DNA of 64,000 nt from JBHENC01 sp046262295 (GTDB lineage Bacteria > Acidobacteriota > Blastocatellia > Pyrinomonadales > Pyrinomonadaceae). The notes under the pieces were generated by a model that saw only the letters and a program-made list of their open reading frames with translations, was not told the origin of the DNA and did not search any database. The position numbers and the translations under genes are program-made. Numbering within the stretch: position 1 is the stretch's first letter; each line of letters opens with the position of its first letter. The stretch spans positions 186,001-250,000 of the forward strand of contig JBHENC010000006.1 of the NCBI GenBank assembly GCA_046262295.1, read 5' to 3'. Shown in pieces: positions 36,149 to 45,022 of this stretch.

Positions 36149-36508
36149 GTGAGCGAAGAAGAGATGCAACGGAAGATGGAGTTTATTGTCGAGCAGCAGG
36201 CGCAGTTTACGGCTGACATTCAATTGTTGAAGGAGCGTGACGCACAAGCGGAAGTGCGCATGGCGAAACTAGAGGAAGTTGTCTTACGGCTTGCTAACGC
36301 GGCTGAAAATCGGTTTGGCGCGCTTAATGATGCGCTTAACGATAGATTTGCGACTCTTACGGAGGCGATGACGAGCCTCGCTACGGCGCAACAGAAGACG
36401 GAAACAAAAATGGCCGAGCTTGCCGTAGCTCAAGCGCACACGGATCAACGCTTAGACGCCCTGATTGACATTATCCGCGCAGAGCGCAACGGAGAATCTC
36501 AAAACTGA
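36149..36508 (+). CDS. Small coiled-coil protein of unknown function
   Basis: Protein of 119 residues from a GTG start with a strong AAGGGGG upstream. It is almost entirely helical with heptad-like repeats (MEFIVEQQAQFTADIQLLKE, MAKLEEVVLRLANAAENRF, TEAMTSLATAQQKTETKMAE), so a coiled coil is likely, perhaps trimeric or a linker for other proteins. No catalytic residues or membrane segment. It lies between yhbH and spoVR in the same operon and could bridge the module, which is inference from position only. Confidence 0.72.
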   Translation: MSEEEMQRKMEFIVEQQAQFTADIQLLKERDAQAEVRMAKLEEVVLRLANAAENRFGALNDALNDRFATLTEAMTSLATAQQKTETKMAELAVAQAHTDQRLDALIDIIRAERNGESQN

Positions 36509-36517
36509 GAAGCCGGG

Positions 36518-37954
36518 TTGAAAGTTTTTATGAACGACGGCGAAATTAAAGACCTCGAAAAGGCGCTTGAACAAATCTGGGAGATCGCGCTACGGTTCGG
36601 CCTCGATCCGTTTCCGACGCGGTTCGAGATCGTGCCCGCGACCGTGATGTACGAGATCGGTTCCTATGCTCTGCCCGGCAGATATTCGCACTGGACGTTC
36701 GGCAAAGCCTATCATCGCATGAAAACGATGTATGACTTCGGCCTCTCGAAAATCTACGAAGTCGTCATCAACACCAATCCCTCTTACGGCTTTCTGCTCG
36801 AAACCAACAGCCCTATTCAAAACAAGATGGTGATGGCGCACGTGCTCGGCCACGTGGATTTCTTCAAGCACAATATCTATTTCTCAAAAACCAACCGCCG
36901 CATGGTCGAAAGCGTTTCATCCCACGCCGGACGCATGACGGAATACGAATTCAAGTACGGGCATAAGGCGGTTGAAAAGTTTCTCGACGCCGTGCTTTCG
37001 ATAGAAGAACACATTGATCCGAACTTTTTCATCAAACGCGAAACCCGTCAACAGGAGCACGCGCGACGCCTGAAGGCGGAAGAATCGCACCGCGAAGGCC
37101 GTTACGATGATCTGTGGCGGCTCGGCGAAAAACCGAATGCGGCACTTGCGTCAAACAATGAAACGGAGAATCTGGACGACGATCAGTTGCCGGAAAAGGA
37201 CATCGTTTATTACATCATGCGCAATTCGCCCGCGCTCATGGATTGGCAGCGCGACGCGATGGCGATGATTCACGAAGAGATGGAATACTTCGTGCCGCAA
37301 ATGCAGACCAAGACGATGAATGAAGGATGGGCCAGCTTCTGGCACGCGCGCATTATGCGCGAGCTTGATCTGCCGACCAACGACCACATAGAGTTCGCGG
37401 ACTTGCATTCCGGCGTCGTCTCGCCGCACAAAGGGCAACTGAATCCTTACTATCTGGGCTACAAAATTTTCGAGGACATAGAGCGGCGTTGGAATAATCC
37501 GACGGCTGACGAGAAGGAAAAATTCGGGCGCGGCGTTGACGTCGGACGCGAGAAGATATTTGAAGTGCGCGAATTGGAGAATGATGTTTCGTTTCTGCGT
37601 AACTATCTGACTGAAGAGTTGTGCGAGGAGCTTGATCTGTTCGTTTACGAGTTGATAGAGGAAGCGGAATGGACGATCACGGAGAAACGCTGGCAGCGCG
37701 TGCGCGATCAACTTGTGGCGAACATGACCAACTTCAGTTTTCCTTATATAGAAGTTTTGGACGGCGATTATAATCATAACCGCGAGCTTTACCTGCGCCA
37801 CGCTTACGAAGGGTCGGAACTCGACGGCGGTTACGCGCGCAAAACCCTCGAACACATTTACACGCTCTGGGGACGCCCCGTGCATCTCGAAACAATGGTT
37901 GACGATGAGCGTCTAGTAATGCATTACGACGGCGAAGACCACGACGAAGATTAA
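36518..37954 (+). CDS. spoVR: SpoVR family protein
   Basis: Protein of about 478 residues of the SpoVR family, partner of PrkA and YhbH in stress and spore-cortex-related phenotypes of other bacteria. The family start is visible (LEQIWEIALRFGLDPFPTRF) and PGRYSHWTFGKAYHRMKTMY, MAHVLGHVDFFKHN, MNEGWASFWHARIMREL and VVSPHKGQLNPYYLGYKIFE, rich in His/Glu that may bind metal. The start is uncertain: TTG 36518 or ATG 36530, neither with a strong ribosome binding site. Last gene of the prkA operon. No intein here. Confidence 0.94.
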   Translation: MKVFMNDGEIKDLEKALEQIWEIALRFGLDPFPTRFEIVPATVMYEIGSYALPGRYSHWTFGKAYHRMKTMYDFGLSKIYEVVINTNPSYGFLLETNSPIQNKMVMAHVLGHVDFFKHNIYFSKTNRRMVESVSSHAGRMTEYEFKYGHKAVEKFLDAVLSIEEHIDPNFFIKRETRQQEHARRLKAEESHREGRYDDLWRLGEKPNAALASNNETENLDDDQLPEKDIVYYIMRNSPALMDWQRDAMAMIHEEMEYFVPQMQTKTMNEGWASFWHARIMRELDLPTNDHIEFADLHSGVVSPHKGQLNPYYLGYKIFEDIERRWNNPTADEKEKFGRGVDVGREKIFEVRELENDVSFLRNYLTEELCEELDLFVYELIEEAEWTITEKRWQRVRDQLVANMTNFSFPYIEVLDGDYNHNRELYLRHAYEGSELDGGYARKTLEHIYTLWGRPVHLETMVDDERLVMHYDGEDHDED

Positions 37955-38183
37955 ATTCCGAATCGTTTGTTAGACTAACAGCCTACCAATCCTATAAAAC
38001 CTCTTTCCGTAAATCTTCTTAACAAAATACCTGTCACGAAAATTTGATAGACACGCAATCGCGGCAAGGAAATGCCCGATAGATGACACCCCTTCGTGAT
38101 GCGCAGAACATTCGGCTTCTGTATGGTAGTAACTTCGTTAGCGGGCAGCGGCGAAGATAAATTGGTAAGAAGGTCAGGGGACA

Positions 38184-38341
38184 ATGAGCAGCACAAAGCA
38201 GCAATCGCAAAGGGTCTTGAATACGACGGGCGCAGGCTCGAAGAGAAAACCTGTGAAACCTCTGAAGGGTTTTTGATTGCCGGGGGCTCGCCGGCAGCGT
38301 TATTCGCAATCGCGTTCTTGAAGGGACGCGCCGACGATTAG
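38184..38341 (+). pseudogene. Possible small membrane protein split by a one-base frameshift
   Basis: ATG 38184, preceded by AGGGGA, starts a 30-codon basic peptide (MSSTKQQSQRVLNTTGAG... KPLKGF) that stops at a TGA directly after a run of five T. One extra T would continue in frame as LIAGGSPAALFAIAFLKGRA to a TAG at 38339-38341, giving a 52-residue protein with one membrane helix. This is either a decayed gene, a sequencing error in the homopolymer, or slippage. The gene product would resemble the next gene in layout. Confidence 0.4.
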
Positions 38342-38378
38342 GTTTGTCATTACAGATAACTACAAGGAGAAAGATTTT

Positions 38379-38657
38379 ATGTCACAAGCAACAGCAGCGG
38401 CACGACCGCAAACCGAGACGACGACGGGAATCGGCCAGACCGACGCCGCCGAATCCATGCTGCGCACAATGGATGAATCAACCAAAAGCGCGACCGGCGT
38501 CAGCCTGCTACACATTCTGACGCTCGGCTCCATCGGCGCGTCCATTGCATTATTCCTTGCCGGTAAAAAGCAGGCGGGCATCTTCGTAGGACTGTGGCCG
38601 CCCACGTTTCAGGCGCTCAAATCCGCCGCCGACACCAACAAAAATCAGGGCAAATAA
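38379..38657 (+). CDS. Small membrane protein of unknown function
   Basis: Protein of 92 residues with a good AAGGAGAAAG ribosome binding site. A polar N-terminal 45 residues rich in Thr, Ala and Gln are followed by a hydrophobic segment (SLLHILTLGSIGASIALFLA) and a second, weaker one after KKQAGIFVGLWPPTFQAL. Probably inner-membrane. A strong terminator follows immediately, so it is a short transcript by itself or the end of a unit that begins at the frameshifted ORF upstream. No function is assigned. Confidence 0.7.
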   Translation: MSQATAAARPQTETTTGIGQTDAAESMLRTMDESTKSATGVSLLHILTLGSIGASIALFLAGKKQAGIFVGLWPPTFQALKSAADTNKNQGK

Positions 38658-38680
38658 CAGCACTCCGCTTTCAATTCGCA

Positions 38681-38712
38681 AAGAGCCGCGCCTGTTTACA
38701 CGCGGCTCTTTC
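38681..38712 (+). terminator. Rho-independent terminator
   Basis: AAGAGCCGCG pairs with CGCGGCTCTT around a 10-nt loop and is followed by a T-rich stretch. Confidence 0.85.
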
Positions 38713-38780
38713 GCTTTGTTTGGCGGTAAAATTTTTAGTAGCATACGCCTAACGCCGAAAGAGCGAGGAGAACCAGAGAC

Positions 38781-39473
38781 GTGCCGGATGATGTCAGGCT
38801 GCACAAGTTAATCAATCTTCTATTTCAGGCGCATCCCTGGCACGGCGTCGCGCCCTTGACGGAGACGCCGGATATTGTCAACGCCTTTATCGAAATCGTG
38901 CCGACGGATGTCGTCAAGTATGAACTGGACAAAACGTCCGGCCATTTGCGCCTTGACCGCCCGCAGAGATTTTCAAGTTTGTGTCCTGTGCCTTACGGCT
39001 TTATTCCGCAGACGTTTTGCGGCGATGCGCTCGCCGAACTCTGCGCCATACGCACGGGCTTGCACGGCATCAAGGGCGATGGCGACCCGCTGGACATCTG
39101 CGTGCTCACAGAAAAGACCATCGCGCACAGCAACTTTTTCGTGCGCGCCAAGATTATCGGCGGCCTGCGTATGATTGACGGCATAGAGGCCGACGATAAG
39201 ATCGTCGCCGTGCTCGAAAACGATTTGGCCTACGGGCGTATACAGGACATCAGCGAATGCCCGCAGGGACTCGTTGACCGCCTCAAACATTATTTTCTCA
39301 GCTATAAGCAACTGCCGCTGGAAGCCCCGCGCCGCGTCGAGATAGCGGATGTTTATAATCGCGCCGAAGCGTTGGACGTTATCGCGCGCACCCTTCACGA
39401 TTATCACGCCCTCTACGGCGCGCCGGATGATCGTCTCGGCGAACTGCGCCGCCTGTTGCAAGCCGAAGATTAA
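38781..39473 (+). CDS. ppa: Inorganic pyrophosphatase (family I)
   Basis: Protein of 230 residues that hydrolyses pyrophosphate to phosphate. The active site is visible: VKYELDKTSGHLRLDRP, PVPYGFIPQTFCGD, and the metal motif KGDGDPLDICVLTEK, then GLRMIDGIEADDKIVAVLEN. An N-terminal extension of about 35 residues and the divergent middle make it closer to inorganic pyrophosphatases from other environmental groups than to E. coli Ppa. GTG 38781 follows GAGGAG. The desaturase gene begins 11 bp later, so they probably share a transcript. Confidence 0.9.
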   Translation: MPDDVRLHKLINLLFQAHPWHGVAPLTETPDIVNAFIEIVPTDVVKYELDKTSGHLRLDRPQRFSSLCPVPYGFIPQTFCGDALAELCAIRTGLHGIKGDGDPLDICVLTEKTIAHSNFFVRAKIIGGLRMIDGIEADDKIVAVLENDLAYGRIQDISECPQGLVDRLKHYFLSYKQLPLEAPRRVEIADVYNRAEALDVIARTLHDYHALYGAPDDRLGELRRLLQAED

Positions 39474-39484
39474 ACTGTAAGTGC

Positions 39485-40984
39485 GTGCGCCGCGAAGTGA
39501 AGCATAAAAACATCATCGTCATCGGTGCGGGACTCGGCGGACTAAGCGCGGCGATTCATCTGGCGGCAAACGGTGCGCGCGTCTATGTGCTGGAACGCAA
39601 CGCGACGCCCGGGGGCAAAGTAAACATACATCACGCGGCGGGCTATACGTTCGACACAGGCGCGTCGCTGCTCACCATGCGCCACGTCGTCGAAGAATTA
39701 TTCGAGAGCGTCGGAAGGCGCGTCGAAGATTATCTTGAGATAGTGCCGCTCGATCCAATCTGCCGTTACACATGGCCTGACGGCACGACGCTTGATACAT
39801 CAATTGATCTACAAAAGACCGAACAGGAGATACGCAAGCTCGCGCCCGAAGACATCGCTGGCTTTCGTAAATTTCTGGAAGACGCGCGACGTAAATACGA
39901 AGTCGCGGACAGAACTTTCCTTGCGCACAGTTTGAATGACCTGCCGAAGCTTTTGCGCCCGCGTTACGCGCGCGACCTCGCGGTTATCTCTTCATGGCGC
40001 ACGCTCGATGCTCACGTGCGAAAATATTTTCAATCGCCGCGCCTCCGACAACTATTCAATCGCTTCGCCACGTACAACGGTTCTTCGCCATACCTAGCGC
40101 CCGCCACCTTCGCGCTTATTCCGTATGTCGAGTTCGGTCTCGGCGCGTGGTATGTGCGCGGCGGCATCTATAATCTCGTGCGCGCGCTTGTGCGTTTGTG
40201 CGATGAACTGGGCGTAGAGATACGAACGAATGTGGAAGTCGAAAAGATATTAATTGAGAAACAGCGCGCGCGTGGTGTGCTTCTTAAAGACGGTAAAATA
40301 CAAAAGTGCGATGCGGTGATTGCGAACGCGGACGCCGTAGAGACTTACCGCTCACTCATAAATGAAAACTCGCGGCGTATCTACACGAACAAAAAAATCG
40401 CGCGCATCGAACCGTCATGCAGCGGCTTTGTGCTGCTGCTCGGCGTCAATCGCCGCTACGATTCTTTAGCTCATCACAACATCTTTTTCTCGCCGGATTA
40501 CCCGGCGGAGTTTCGCGCGATCTTCGGGGATTTGCGCCCGGCTGATAATCCGACGATTTATGTTTGCGCGTCGTCGCGCACAGATACGAGCCAAGCTCCC
40601 GAAGGCCATGAGAATCTGTTCGTGCTCATCAACGCGCCCGCGACAAGCAAGCACACTTGTTGGACGAAAGAAGCGGCGAGTTACCGCGATTTGACTATCG
40701 GCAAGTTGGAAGCTTGCGGGCTAAAAGATTTGCGCGCGTCAATTGATTACGAAAAGATAATTACGCCGGAAGATTTCGAGCAGACGTACCGCGCCAATCG
40801 CGGCTTGATCTACGGCGTGTCGTCCAATAAATTGACGAGCGCGTTTTTGCGTCCGCCGAATAAAGCGCGCGATATTGCGGGGCTGTATTTCGCGGGCGGC
40901 GCGACGCATCCGGGCGGTGGCATCCCGCTTGTGCTGTTATCTGGAAAGATGGCGGCGGAGTTGGTGATGCGCTATGAACAGTAA
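39485..40984 (+). CDS. FAD-dependent phytoene desaturase-like oxidoreductase (CrtI/CrtD family)
   Basis: Protein of 499 residues. The FAD-binding fold begins NIIVIGAGLGGLSAAIHLAA with ERNATPGGKVNIHHAAGYTF downstream, then TFDTGASLLTM and the C-terminal motif YFAGGATHPGGGIPLVLLSG typical of carotenoid desaturases. Members desaturate or oxidise carotenoids; a methoxyneurosporene- or hydroxyneurosporene-type role is as likely as phytoene desaturation, since no phytoene synthase is nearby. Start is GTG 39485 or the in-frame GTG 39497. Confidence 0.85.
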   Translation: MRREVKHKNIIVIGAGLGGLSAAIHLAANGARVYVLERNATPGGKVNIHHAAGYTFDTGASLLTMRHVVEELFESVGRRVEDYLEIVPLDPICRYTWPDGTTLDTSIDLQKTEQEIRKLAPEDIAGFRKFLEDARRKYEVADRTFLAHSLNDLPKLLRPRYARDLAVISSWRTLDAHVRKYFQSPRLRQLFNRFATYNGSSPYLAPATFALIPYVEFGLGAWYVRGGIYNLVRALVRLCDELGVEIRTNVEVEKILIEKQRARGVLLKDGKIQKCDAVIANADAVETYRSLINENSRRIYTNKKIARIEPSCSGFVLLLGVNRRYDSLAHHNIFFSPDYPAEFRAIFGDLRPADNPTIYVCASSRTDTSQAPEGHENLFVLINAPATSKHTCWTKEAASYRDLTIGKLEACGLKDLRASIDYEKIITPEDFEQTYRANRGLIYGVSSNKLTSAFLRPPNKARDIAGLYFAGGATHPGGGIPLVLLSGKMAAELVMRYEQ

Positions 40985-41020
40985 GGTTACGAGGAACAAA
41001 GGATAAGAGAGAGGCGAGCT

Positions 41021-41266
41021 TCAGTGTGGTTCGTCGCTGATTGTTTCTTCGATTCCGCAATGCGGGCAGACGAGTGTGCGGCGTGTGTGGTCGCGCCAGC
41101 GCGCGAGCGCCGGAGTTGAGAGGCGCGGGTGCTTGTCTTCGGCTTCGCCTTCGGTGAAAAAGCGTGCGCGCGTCTCCCTTTCGGAAACGCGCGCATCTAC
41201 GTTCGAGCGGCAATGCTTACACAGCCAGCCGGAATTCGTGTTGATGAAATAATTTGTCTCTCTCAC
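41021..41266 (-). CDS. Small zinc-ribbon protein
   Basis: Protein of 81 residues with two CxxC pairs, WLCKHC near residue 16 and LVCPHCGIEETI near residue 68, separated by a basic stretch. It would bind one zinc ion. Its start codon is 12 bp from the end of the HtrA gene on the same strand, so it is in that operon. Not recognised beyond the zinc ribbon. Confidence 0.6.
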   Translation of the reverse strand: MRETNYFINTNSGWLCKHCRSNVDARVSERETRARFFTEGEAEDKHPRLSTPALARWRDHTRRTLVCPHCGIEETISDEPH

Positions 41267-41278
41267 GAGAACGAAAAG

Positions 41279-42442
41279 TTAGCGGCGAATCAAGCCGCGT
41301 CCTGAATCGGGCGCTTCCGTCAGGCGCACGGGCACGGTTGTCCGCTGGTTGTTGCGCAAAACTTCGACGCGAACCGAGTCGCCGATTTGATGCTTATCCA
41401 GAATGCGGAATAGATCGTTCTGCGATGAAACCTTCTCGCCGTCAATCGCGGTGATGATGTCGCCGAGCACTACTGCGCCGTCTTCGGTTTGCATCAGACC
41501 GCGCAGCCCTGCTGCTGCCGCCGCGCCGCCCGGTTGCACCTGCATCACGATTACGCCGTCTTTAACCGGCAGTCGCGCTTGCTCGCCGAGTCCCTTGATG
41601 TCCTGCGTGAGAACGCCTAGTTTCGGGCGATTCACTCTGCCGTTTCTGACGAGTTGCGGCACGATGCGCTTGGCGATGTTGATCGGAATGGCGAAGCCGA
41701 TGCCGACGGAGCCTTCGCCCCCCGGTGAAAGGATTTGCGAATTGATGCCGATCATGCGCCCGCGCGAATCGAGCAGCGGGCCGCCGGAATTGCCGTGATT
41801 AATGGACGCATCCGTTTGCACCGCGCCTTCGATCAAACGACCGTTACGCGCATAAATCGAGCGTTGCAGACCACTGACGACGCCTGTTGTGAGCGTGCGG
41901 TCGAGGCCGAACGGGTTGCCGATGGCGAGCACTTTCTGCCCGACAGCGAGCCGGTCGGAATCGCCGAGCGGCACAACAGTCAGTTGCTCGCGCGGCGCGT
42001 TGACGCGAATCACCGCGAGGTCTGTATCGGGATCGCTGCCGATTCTGGTGGCCGGATAAGTTTTGTTGCCGCCGAAGCTGACCGTTAATTTCTGCGCGCC
42101 TTCGATAACGTGATAGTTGGTCAGTATGTCGCCCTGCTCGTCAATCACGGAACCGGAGCCGCCGGCCTGTCCTTCCTGAACCTGCCCGAAGAAATCCTTC
42201 CTGTAAGATGTCGAAGTGATATAGACGACGCCGGGCGAAAGCGCTTTGTAGACTTCTTCGTTGTTCTGTTCGTCGGTGGCGGTCGAAGGGTTGGTGATGC
42301 TGGCGGGCGCGTTTTCGGAGAAGGCTGCGCCGCTCGGCTGAAAACGGCTGCCGAAGCGATCTATGGTGTAGACGGCGGCGGCGGCGAAAATCGCCGATAG
42401 CATCGCAATCACTAGAATCTGGCGGGCGGAGAGTTTGTACAT
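41279..42442 (-). CDS. htrA: Membrane-anchored HtrA/DegP-type serine protease with PDZ domain
   Basis: Protein of 387 residues. An N-terminal membrane helix (ILVIAMLSAIFAAAAVYTI) is followed by the S1C protease domain with the catalytic triad in order: His in ILTNYHVIEGA, Asp in DPDTDLAVIRV and Ser in NHGNSGGPLLDSRGR. A C-terminal PDZ domain (about 285-385) shows VQPGGAAAAAGLRGLM and ITAIDGEKVSSQNDLFRILD. It degrades or refolds misfolded envelope proteins outside the inner membrane. The zinc-ribbon gene follows in the same direction. Confidence 0.93.
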   Translation of the reverse strand: MYKLSARQILVIAMLSAIFAAAAVYTIDRFGSRFQPSGAAFSENAPASITNPSTATDEQNNEEVYKALSPGVVYITSTSYRKDFFGQVQEGQAGGSGSVIDEQGDILTNYHVIEGAQKLTVSFGGNKTYPATRIGSDPDTDLAVIRVNAPREQLTVVPLGDSDRLAVGQKVLAIGNPFGLDRTLTTGVVSGLQRSIYARNGRLIEGAVQTDASINHGNSGGPLLDSRGRMIGINSQILSPGGEGSVGIGFAIPINIAKRIVPQLVRNGRVNRPKLGVLTQDIKGLGEQARLPVKDGVIVMQVQPGGAAAAAGLRGLMQTEDGAVVLGDIITAIDGEKVSSQNDLFRILDKHQIGDSVRVEVLRNNQRTTVPVRLTEAPDSGRGLIRR

Positions 42443-42749
42443 GGCTCTTTTCTCTCAATCTTTCTAAAATTTCAAAAGTCGCGCGTGCGGCGTTGTAGCG
42501 TTTAAGATGCGCGCCGCCGCCCGTACGGTTGCGCGTCCGTTGTGCGCCGTCTTTGGGATGGCGGGCACGCCTGCGGCTTCGTCACGTATGTACGAAGGCT
42601 TGGGAGAGAATGTTTTGCTGCGGGGTAAAGTTAAACGAGCGTGAGTTTGGATGGTAAGGCCGCAGGGCGAATCACAGCAATGTGAAACCCTGCTTCAAAC
42701 ATGAAATTTTGAAGCAGGGCGCATTATTTTGAACTGAAAGTTTTTGCGT
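42443..42749. other. Intergenic region with terminator of the DUF5658-like gene
   Basis: This 307-bp gap lies between the divergently placed start of htrA and the end of the 42750 gene. The only clear element is the minus-strand hairpin at 42688-42719. The rest is GC-rich without a credible frame. Confidence 0.5.
42688..42719 (-). terminator. Rho-independent terminator
   Basis: CCCTGCTTCAAA and TTTGAAGCAGGG form a 12-bp perfect stem; on the minus strand a short T-tract follows, fitting the end of the 42750-43124 gene. Confidence 0.8.
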
Positions 42750-43124
42750 TTAGATGAAGAGAGCAAACACTGTGATTTGCAGATTACCGAGATGGGCGAG
42801 CACTGTTTCCGCTGTGTGCCAGCCGAGCGCGTTGAGTCCCGTCGCCGCATGAACGAGCATCAGCGTTCCATAAACGCCGAGCGTTAACTTGAGGCCGCGC
42901 CGCGCAATCGGCAAATGCGCGAAACGATATAGCAATAGGGCGGCGAACGCGCCGACCAGTAATTTCACGCCTAAGAAGGGCGCATCGCCCATGTCCAGCA
43001 GCCGCGCCATCAGGCCGTTGCCTTCAGTCGCCAGATTCGCGCGCACCCAGATAATCGTCAACTGCGCGTCCAGCCAGTTCAGAAAAAATAAGAGCAGGCA
43101 TTGCAAAAGGGGGGTCATCGTCAA
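42750..43124 (-). CDS. DUF5658-like four-helix membrane protein
   Basis: Protein of 124 residues made of four predicted membrane helices: LLQCLLLFFLNWLDAQLTI, FLGVKLLVGAFAALLLYRF, LKLTLGVYGTLMLVHAATG and a last hydrophobic stretch ending ITVFALFI. The NWLDAQLT with Asn and Asp in the first helix, and EGNGLM between helices, match the DUF5658 pattern as I remember it; function unknown. It stands alone between a hairpin upstream and a terminator downstream. Confidence 0.72.
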   Translation of the reverse strand: MTMTPLLQCLLLFFLNWLDAQLTIIWVRANLATEGNGLMARLLDMGDAPFLGVKLLVGAFAALLLYRFAHLPIARRGLKLTLGVYGTLMLVHAATGLNALGWHTAETVLAHLGNLQITVFALFI

Positions 43125-43170
43125 TGCTCCTTCACGGGTAAACTTTGTTTAACTTCCCTCTGAAATAACC

Positions 43171-43205
43171 GAACCCCCAAGCACCTCGAAAGGTTTTGGG
43201 GGTTC
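43171..43205. terminator. Hairpin without strong T-tract
   Basis: GAACCCCCAA and TTGGGGGTTC form a 10-bp perfect stem upstream of the DUF5658-like gene. It may end a transcript or be a regulatory stem; no long T-tract follows. Confidence 0.45.
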
Positions 43206-43353
43206 ACGAAATAATCTTTCTGCGGCAAAAGCTAACTAAACTCTTGTACCGTTTAGAAAGAGCGAATGGTAGCGCGTTTTCAGCGAATTGGGAAACTCTA
43301 ACAGCGTGATAATCCATCTTGACTTTATGTCAATCAGAAAAGAGAATCCGCGT

Positions 43354-43470
43354 ATGTCGCAGACGCTTCGACTTCTTCTGTACGTCTTACTCGCGTTCCT
43401 CACGTTTGCCAGCGGACTCTTTCTCTTTTGCTATTGGATTATTTACTACGGGCCAAAGGCCAACACTTGA
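43354..43470 (+). CDS. Very small single-helix membrane protein
   Basis: A 38-residue frame, MSQTLRLLLYVLLAFLTFAS... ending YYGPKANT, made of one strong membrane helix with Trp and Tyr at the end. ATG 43354 is preceded by AGAG 8 nt upstream; two earlier in-frame starts (43288, 43327) are possible. The strongly hydrophobic composition argues that it is translated, but the size leaves doubt. Downstream is the convergent cysE gene. Confidence 0.45.
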   Translation: MSQTLRLLLYVLLAFLTFASGLFLFCYWIIYYGPKANT

Positions 43471-43508
43471 ACTCAAGGTGTTTCACTTTGCTTAGACTAA
43501 AAGAGTTC

Positions 43509-44423
43509 TCAGGAAGCGGCGGCTTCGTCTGCGGTGATGAAGCGTAGGTTGGGCGATTCCTGAAGAACGCGCGTGCCTTGCGGAACGGAGTGTGTCAGCC
43601 AGACGTTGCCGCCGATGACGCTGCCGCGCCCGATGATGGTATCGCCGCCCAGAATGGTTGCGCCCGCGTAAATAACCACATCGTCTTCAATCGTCGGATG
43701 GCGTTTCGTGCTGCGGATTAACTGGCCTGCGCCGTCTCTGTCGAAAGAGAACGCGCCTAATGTTACACCCTGATAAAGTTTGACGCCGCTGCCGATAATG
43801 GCCGTCCCGCCGATAACGACGCCTGTGCCGTGATCTATAAAAAAGCGTTCGCCGATCTGTGTGCCCGGATGAATGTCTATGCCTGTGCGATGGTGCGCGT
43901 GCTCGGTCATGATGCGCGGCAAAAGCGGTATGCACATTTTGTGGAGTTCGTGCGCGACGCGATAGGCCATCACCGCGTAAATCCCCGGATAACTGAAAAT
44001 GATTTCGTCAAGGCACGTCGCCGCCGGGTCGCCGTCGTAAGCGGCCTGCACATCGGTGGCGAGCGTTTCGCGTAAAACGGGAAGCTGCGCGATGAAGACT
44101 TCCGCGCAATCCGCCGCTTCGCGCTCCGTGACGGCGCACGGCGTGTCAGACCTTTTCCCGTGATTGATAGCGCGGCTGATCTGTTCGGTCAAGACTTCGC
44201 TGAGCCACGCGATGCGCGCTTCGGTGTGGCGGCGCAGATGTTCGCCCGTCAAACCCTGTGCGCCGATGTAGCCGGGAAAGAGCAGTTCATGTGCAACCAT
44301 TAACACACGTATTATTTCGGCGTGCGAAGGCAACGGCTGGCGATCAAGGTGGTGAATCTTGATGCGGTCGCTCGCGTAGGATTCGATCAGCGCGTCGGCG
44401 GCCTGAAGAATCTTTTCGTTCAT
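43509..44423 (-). CDS. cysE: Serine O-acetyltransferase
   Basis: Protein of 304 residues that makes O-acetylserine, the acceptor for sulfide in cysteine synthesis. An alpha-helical N-terminal half is followed by a left-handed beta helix with the active site: AHHRTGIDIHPGTQIGERFF, IDHGTGVVIGGTAIIGSGVK and YQGVTLGAFSF, then VVIYAGATILGGDTIIGRGS. The His and Asp of HxGTGVVIG are the acetyl-transfer residues. The long N-terminal helical domain is typical of the EpsC/plant-like type in anaerobic and acidobacterial lineages. It stands alone. Confidence 0.9.
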   Translation of the reverse strand: MNEKILQAADALIESYASDRIKIHHLDRQPLPSHAEIIRVLMVAHELLFPGYIGAQGLTGEHLRRHTEARIAWLSEVLTEQISRAINHGKRSDTPCAVTEREAADCAEVFIAQLPVLRETLATDVQAAYDGDPAATCLDEIIFSYPGIYAVMAYRVAHELHKMCIPLLPRIMTEHAHHRTGIDIHPGTQIGERFFIDHGTGVVIGGTAIIGSGVKLYQGVTLGAFSFDRDGAGQLIRSTKRHPTIEDDVVIYAGATILGGDTIIGRGSVIGGNVWLTHSVPQGTRVLQESPNLRFITADEAAAS

Positions 44424-44522
44424 AGTGTGAAAATCAAGCGCCGCGAGTAAACGGAACGCAGGCGCGAACGGCCTTCAAAACGAAAACCCGATTCTATTGC
44501 TTGCGTTCCTACTCTCGCGCTT

Positions 44523-44786
44523 CTATTCGATGGTGATGTTGCGCTCTTTCGCAATGCCGCGCGCTTTCATCACGATGTCGTCGTCAACGGGTTCGCTGCC
44601 ACTCATCCACGCCGCCACTTCTTCGACGGGACGGCCAAGCGCGACGGCAAATTTTTCGTCGTTTCCTTCAAAGCCTCCATCGCGCAGCCGCTTTAGAATC
44701 TCCATGCCGCCCTGTTGCGTTGTGCCGCGATCATCAACGGCGTTCGTGTTTTGGTTCTCTGTTTGATTATTGTTCGGTTCAGTCAT
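44523..44786 (-). CDS. Small protein with a helix-turn-helix-like C-terminus
   Basis: Protein of 87 residues. The first 30 residues are disordered (Asn, Gln, Thr-rich). The rest, EKFAVALGRPVEEVAAWMSG then EPVDDDIVMKARGIAKERNI, has the spacing of an XRE-like helix-turn-helix, so DNA binding is possible. Its ATG overlaps the stop codon of the copper-chaperone gene by one base, so the two are coupled and may form a copper- or stress-linked pair. The function is unknown. Confidence 0.65.
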   Translation of the reverse strand: MTEPNNNQTENQNTNAVDDRGTTQQGGMEILKRLRDGGFEGNDEKFAVALGRPVEEVAAWMSGSEPVDDDIVMKARGIAKERNITIE

Positions 44787-45022
44787 TATGCTCCCACTCC
44801 GCTTTGCGATTCTCCTGCAACGGTTGCCGTATAGCCCAAGTCCTGCAATTTTTTAACGAGCGTTTGTTGCTGTATTGTTTGATCGTCGAATTCGATGATG
44901 GCAGTTTTGCCGCTAAAACTAACGTCCGCTTTTTGCACGCCCGCTGTTTCTTCGAGCGTCTCTTTGATGTCAGCGGCGCATGAATCGCAGTGCATTCCAT
45001 CTATATGAAATTCTGCTTTCAT
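44786..45022 (-). CDS. Heavy-metal-associated (copper chaperone-like) protein
   Basis: Protein of 78 residues with one HMA domain: FHIDGMHCDSCAADIKETLE shows the GMxCxxC metal site, followed by GVQKADVSFSGKTAIIEFDD. It would carry Cu(I) or a similar soft metal, by analogy with CopZ. The first gene of a two-gene unit with the small helix-turn-helix protein. No copper ATPase is visible nearby. Confidence 0.85.
   Translation of the reverse strand: MKAEFHIDGMHCDSCAADIKETLEETAGVQKADVSFSGKTAIIEFDDQTIQQQTLVKKLQDLGYTATVAGESQSGVGA

Noticed and set aside
38096..38341. 81-codon plus-strand frame overlapping the small frameshifted gene
   Set aside because: Its first two thirds do not look like a protein. 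Only its last part, after the T5 run, looks like a membrane helix, which fits a frameshift from the ATG at 38184.
38840..38860. Sigma-54-like TGGCACGG in ppa
   Set aside because: It is inside a coding gene and lacks the TTGC at the right spacing.
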